From Acidimicrobiia bacterium (GTDB taxonomy: Bacteria > Actinomycetota > Acidimicrobiia > Spongiisociales > UBA4744), in NCBI GenBank assembly GCA_029863625.1, contig JAOTUY010000012.1, positions 1-60,562 on the forward strand: a stretch of 60,562 bases of DNA, given 5' to 3'. The notes under the pieces are model-generated. The model made no database searches. It saw only the letters and a list, made by a program, of their open reading frames with translations, and was not told the DNA's origin. Position numbers and translations under genes: made by a program. How positions within the stretch are numbered: the stretch's first letter is position 1; every line of letters begins with the position of its first letter. Positions 56,758 through 60,562 of this stretch are shown in pieces.

Positions 56758-57972
56758 GTGCCCGTGAGCAGCCCATCCCCGCGTCAAGCCCAACGCCTCC
56801 CCCGAGCGGTGATCGCACTCGGAGTGGTGAGCTTCTTCACCGACCTCTCCAGTGAGATGATCTACCCCCTGCTTCCTGTTTTCCTGGTTGGCACGCTGGG
56901 AGCGGGTGCAGTCGCGCTCGGCGCTATCGAAGGCCTCGCCGAGTCCGCGGCTTCGGTGCTCAAGGTGGTTTCCGGTCGTTGGACGGACCGTACCCGGAGG
57001 CGGAAGCCGCTCATCGTGTCCGGGTACGGTCTGTCCGGGGCCGTTCGACCACTCATCGGTGCCGCCGCAGGATGGCCGGTGGTAGCGCTGCTCCGGTTCA
57101 CCGACCGGGTCGGCAAGGGTCTGCGCACCTCGCCTCGCGATGCGCTCATCGCCGACGTCACTCCCTTGGCACGGCTCGGCGCGGCCTACGGCCTACACCG
57201 GGCCATGGATCATGCAGGTGCGGTGGCCGGTCCGCTCGCGGCCGCCGGGCTCCTGTTGATCCCCGCGATGACCCTCCGAGGCGTGTTCTTTCTCGCCGCC
57301 ATCCCGGCCGCGGTCGTCATGTTCGTCCTGGTGGTTGCCGTACGGGAGCCAGCGGTTGCCGGTGAACGGCCTGCTGCGCCCCGCTCCTCGTTGTTGAGCG
57401 ACTGGTCGGAAATGGGCGTTGAGTTTCGACGACTTCTGCTGGCTCTTCTGGTGTTCACCCTTGGGAACAGCACCGATGCGTTTCTGCTTCTGCGTCTTTC
57501 CGAAGCCGGGCTGGCGGCCGGATCGATTGCGCTTCTCTGGGCGGCTCATCACGTGGTCAAGATGGCTGCCAACTATCTCGGCGGCGGGCTGTCGGATCGG
57601 GTGGGTCGCAGACCCCTGATGGTGGCCGGCTGGACCGTCTATGGAGCTGTGTACATGGCGTTTGCCACCGTCTCGAGCCAAGCAGGGCTGATCGTGGTGT
57701 TCCTCGCGTACGGGCTGTACTTCGGGTTCACTGAACCGGTCGAGCGAGCGTGGGTCGCGAGACTGGCGCCGGAGAAGTTGCGCGGGAGCGCCTTCGGCCT
57801 CTACCACGGCACGATCGGACTCGTGGCGCTGCCGGCCAGCCTGATCTTCGGAGGAATCTACGCAATGGTGGGACCCGGCGCCGCGTTTGCCACCGGGGCG
57901 GCTCTGGCCGGGGTCGCGCTGGCTCTCGTGCTCAGGGTGCCTGATCTTCCCCGGGCGGCGTCCCAAGAGTGA
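56758..57972 (+). CDS. MFS transporter
   Basis: 404-residue major facilitator with twelve predicted helices. FFTDLSSEMIYPLLPVFLVG at the start, the loop GRWTDRTRRRKPLIVSGYG (motif A-like) and GLSDRVGRRPLMVAGW in the second half are typical. Substrate unknown. The GTG at 56758 has no clear ribosome binding site; a GTG at 56764 is the alternative. Confidence 0.85.
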   Translation: MPVSSPSPRQAQRLPRAVIALGVVSFFTDLSSEMIYPLLPVFLVGTLGAGAVALGAIEGLAESAASVLKVVSGRWTDRTRRRKPLIVSGYGLSGAVRPLIGAAAGWPVVALLRFTDRVGKGLRTSPRDALIADVTPLARLGAAYGLHRAMDHAGAVAGPLAAAGLLLIPAMTLRGVFFLAAIPAAVVMFVLVVAVREPAVAGERPAAPRSSLLSDWSEMGVEFRRLLLALLVFTLGNSTDAFLLLRLSEAGLAAGSIALLWAAHHVVKMAANYLGGGLSDRVGRRPLMVAGWTVYGAVYMAFATVSSQAGLIVVFLAYGLYFGFTEPVERAWVARLAPEKLRGSAFGLYHGTIGLVALPASLIFGGIYAMVGPGAAFATGAALAGVALALVLRVPDLPRAASQE

Positions 57973-58065
57973 CGTCGGCGCCGCGACGGCTTCGAGGTCA
58001 ACTCGGGAGCGAGCCTTTCGGAGATGCGGCCGGAATGGTCCGGGTGGCTTCCTACACTCGGGAAT

Positions 58066-59706
58066 ATGTCACAGGCCATCGCTCCGCTACGTCTGCCCTA
58101 CTACCGAGCCGTCTGGCTCGGCGCCCTGCTGTCGAACATCGGCTCGTTCTTCCAGACGGTGGCGGCTGCGTGGCTCATGAAAGAACTCACCAACTCATCG
58201 GCCACTTGGGTGGGGCTGATGCTCGCTTCCAATTTGCTGCCCCTTCTGTTCCTGGCGCTCATCTCGGGGGTAGTGGCCGACACCGTTGACCGGACCAAGG
58301 TGATGCTGGTCGCGCAGTCGTTGATGGGATCTTCCGCAGCCGCCATGGCGATTCTCACCGCTATGGATCTCATTACTCCGGGGCTGTTGCTGGGATTGGG
58401 GTTGGTTATGGGGGTGGGGGTGGCGTTCAACTTGCCGGCCTGGCAAGCGCTGGTCCCCGACCTCGTCCCCAGAGGGATGGTGGCCAGTGCCGTTGCTCTC
58501 AATTCAGCAGGATTCAACGTCGCCCGGGCGATTGGTCCTGCTCTGGGCGGAGTGATCATTGCGACGGCCGGTCCTCAACTCGGTTTCGGCCTCAACGCAA
58601 TCTCCTATCTGGTCGTTATCGCGGTCATCGCTGTGGTCGGAAGCCGCCTTCGGTTGACAGCCCGGGAGCACACGTCGATGACGAACGCGATCGCCCAATC
58701 CATTCGCTACGCCCGGTTCACCCCGGCTTTTCGGCGGCTGCTTACCTTGGTGGCGTTGTTTGCGATCAGCTCAGCCGCTGTGCAAGCCACGCTGCCCAAC
58801 CGAACGAGCGAATTGGGCGGCTCGGAAACGACCTACGGTATCCTGCTCGGCTTCATGGGGGCCGGCGCTCTGGTGGGCGCTCTGGTGCGTCCGCGCCTCG
58901 TCGCAAAACTCGGGGCCCGATCGGTGCCGACCACCATTGTCATGTTCGGAGTGGCAGGCGTTGCGGTCGGGCTGGCGCCGTCGACTCCCCTGGCAGCGCT
59001 CGGGATGCTCGTGGCGGGGGCCTCCTGGGTGCTGACCCTGACCACCGTCAATGCCGGCAGCCAGCTGATGGCACCCGAGTGGATTCGCGGTCGGGCGATG
59101 AGCCTGTACACACTGGCCTTCTCCGGAATCTATCCGATCGGAGCGATCATGTCGGGAGCGTTGGCAGACACCATCGGGGCTGGTGCCGCCATGGTCTCTC
59201 TCTCGGGTGCTGCGATTGTTCTGGGACTGCTGGCTCCCCGCTTTCGAATTCCATCGCTGGATGAGATCAATACCCCCGAATACACCGAAGACAGGCCGGT
59301 TTCGCCCCATGTCGACACGGCGGGGGGGCCGGTGATGATCGTCAATACGTGGCAGATCGACCGGGCCGACCTCGAGGAGTTCGTCGAGTTGATGAGCGAG
59401 ATCCGCAAGGTGCGGCTCCTCACCGGCGCATACCGTTGGCGGCTGTACCGCAACAGTGAAGACCCGCACCGCATCACCGAAGTGTTCGTGTGTGTCTCCT
59501 GGGATGAGCACCTCGCTCAGCACCGCCGTATCGACGATGCCTCGGCGGCGCTGATTCGCCGGGCCCGCTCGTTTGACCAGGAGGATGGTCCGCGCAGCCG
59601 GCATCTGGTGGCCGTCGATGTCGATCATCCGGATTGGGAACCGCTCATCGCTGCTCACGACGAGTACCACCGTACCGATGGCTCCATCCCGCTCAACGGA
59701 GCGTGA
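58066..59706 (+). CDS. MFS transporter with C-terminal dimeric alpha+beta barrel-like domain
   Basis: 546 residues. Twelve helices of the MFS_3 (EntS-like) type cover about 1-405; the C-terminal 140 residues are soluble and begin VMIVNTWQIDRADLEEFVEL. Related MFS_3 proteins carry the same kind of tail. The ATG at 58066 is chosen; TACACT (58053-58058) ends 7 nt before it, favouring leaderless translation. The upstream start at 58024 would add 14 non-conserved residues. Confidence 0.85.
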   Translation: MSQAIAPLRLPYYRAVWLGALLSNIGSFFQTVAAAWLMKELTNSSATWVGLMLASNLLPLLFLALISGVVADTVDRTKVMLVAQSLMGSSAAAMAILTAMDLITPGLLLGLGLVMGVGVAFNLPAWQALVPDLVPRGMVASAVALNSAGFNVARAIGPALGGVIIATAGPQLGFGLNAISYLVVIAVIAVVGSRLRLTAREHTSMTNAIAQSIRYARFTPAFRRLLTLVALFAISSAAVQATLPNRTSELGGSETTYGILLGFMGAGALVGALVRPRLVAKLGARSVPTTIVMFGVAGVAVGLAPSTPLAALGMLVAGASWVLTLTTVNAGSQLMAPEWIRGRAMSLYTLAFSGIYPIGAIMSGALADTIGAGAAMVSLSGAAIVLGLLAPRFRIPSLDEINTPEYTEDRPVSPHVDTAGGPVMIVNTWQIDRADLEEFVELMSEIRKVRLLTGAYRWRLYRNSEDPHRITEVFVCVSWDEHLAQHRRIDDASAALIRRARSFDQEDGPRSRHLVAVDVDHPDWEPLIAAHDEYHRTDGSIPLNGA

Positions 59707-59775
59707 GCGCTGTTTTCGCGTGCGGTTGAGGTCGACCTGCCACATCCTCCGGCTGGTGAAACGCCGAGGGAGAAC

Positions 59776-60562
59776 CTATCCCTTGATTGCGACGCGTTTC
59801 TGGTCGATCGAGTCGAGTAGCTCCCGGTACGAGACGGCGAACTTCTCCACGCCTTCGTCCTCGAGGACCTGCACCACGTCGTCGTAATCGATTCCCACTG
59901 CTGTCAGTTTCTCGAGCGTTGCGGTGGCTTCAGAGATCTCAGCCGTGCCAAAAACGGGAGGCTGGGGATTGCCATGATCCTGGTACGCCTCGATGGTTGC
60001 GACCGGGACCGTGTTGACGGTGTCCGCAACGACGAGTTCGTCGATGTACATCGTGTCGGGGTAGGCAGGGTCCTTCGTGCTGGTGGACGCCCAGAGAGGA
60101 CGTTGGATCCTCGCTCCCCGGGAGGAGAGAGATTCCCAGCGCTGGCCGGCGAAGGTCTCGAGGAACAACCCGTACGCCGCCCGGGCGTTGGCGATGGCGG
60201 CTTTGCCGCGCAGGGCCAATGCCTCCTCCGTACCGATCTGTTCGAGTCGCTTGTCCACCTCCGTGTCGACCCGCGAGATGAAGAAGGAAGCCACCGAATT
60301 GATCCGGGAAAGGTCCCCGCCGGTCTGTGCGTAAGTCTCCAGGCCGACCAGGTAGGCGTCCATGACCTGCTGGTATCGCTCGAGCGAGAAGATCAGAGTC
60401 ACATTGAGCGAGATACCCTCACCAATCAGCTGTCGCACGGCCGGGATCCCGGCCGGGGTGGCCGGTACCTTGATCAGTAGGTTGGGCCGATCCACTCTCT
60501 TCCACCAATCCCGGGCTTCCTGGATCGTTGCCTCCGTCTCGGTGGCCAGCAAGGGAGAGACT
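59776..60562 (-). CDS. tal: Transaldolase (partial, 5' end beyond the window)
   Basis: Pentose-phosphate-pathway enzyme moving a dihydroxyacetone unit. The visible roughly 262 codons are the C-terminal two-thirds. The Schiff-base lysine is in NLLIKVPAT; SLNVTLIFSLERYQQV and RPLWASTSTKDPAYPD are typical of the long actinobacterial-type transaldolase. The frame is open through the window edge, so the start is missing. Confidence 0.95.
   Translation of the reverse strand, partial: VSPLLATETEATIQEARDWWKRVDRPNLLIKVPATPAGIPAVRQLIGEGISLNVTLIFSLERYQQVMDAYLVGLETYAQTGGDLSRINSVASFFISRVDTEVDKRLEQIGTEEALALRGKAAIANARAAYGLFLETFAGQRWESLSSRGARIQRPLWASTSTKDPAYPDTMYIDELVVADTVNTVPVATIEAYQDHGNPQPPVFGTAEISEATATLEKLTAVGIDYDDVVQVLEDEGVEKFAVSYRELLDSIDQKRVAIKG

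Overview
The window is about 60.6 kb of a high-GC Actinomycetota-like chromosome. Gene order points that way: the S10-spc-alpha ribosomal superoperon running into truA, rplM-rpsI, glmM-glmS-acpS, nnr-alr, tsaE-tsaB-rimI-tsaD and groESL. So do a CBS-less GuaB3-type protein beside guaA, an F420-type DUF385 protein, and many start codons lying 6-8 nt behind a TANNNT -10 box. An uncultured or deep-branching lineage, perhaps near Acidimicrobiia, fits best; that placement is inference.

Layout. 1-17.0 kb: tuf, then rpsJ to rplQ with secY, adk, map and rpoA. infA is missing from its usual place between map and rpmJ. Unusual low-complexity repeats sit in the gaps before rpsJ, rplB, rplO, secY and adk. 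17.1-22.1 kb: NUDIX, Yip1-like, truA, HAD, rplM-rpsI and glmM. 22.2-24.3 kb: glmS behind a recognisable glmS ribozyme. 24.4 kb: acpS, then a 3.2 kb eroded interval (24.77-28.0 kb) with two pseudogenes and two small enzymes. 28.0-36.6 kb: nnr, alr, P1 peptidase, type-4 uracil-DNA glycosylase, tsaE, tsaB, rimI, tsaD, site-2 protease and DUF1295. 36.8-40.1 kb: corA, then groES-groEL behind two CIRCE operators. 40.1-47.0 kb: GNAT, CoA-type NUDIX, a tiny Lys-rich ORF, an aromatic amino acid decarboxylase and cimA on the minus strand, trpS on the plus strand, and a CPBP protease. 47.3-60.6 kb: guaB3, guaA, a three-gene CheA-hybrid/response-regulator/kinase module, pcrA, two MFS transporters and a truncated transaldolase gene.

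The strongest regulatory finds are three RNA controls. A glmS ribozyme precedes glmS. A trp-type attenuator precedes trpS, with leader peptide MQTSSCRRWWSIR, a competing hairpin and a terminator. A second attenuator precedes the divergent cimA (isoleucine precursor synthesis), with leader peptide MNTTSTIIIP, a hairpin and a terminator. Both leader peptides start almost at their predicted transcription starts, so the 44.8-45.2 kb interval looks like a back-to-back pair of amino-acid-sensing, leaderless attenuators.

Other notable points are several families of intergenic repeats, one of which appears to run into the 3' end of rplD; a tuf gene with codon usage unlike its neighbours; and an S3 protein with a long repetitive acidic tail.
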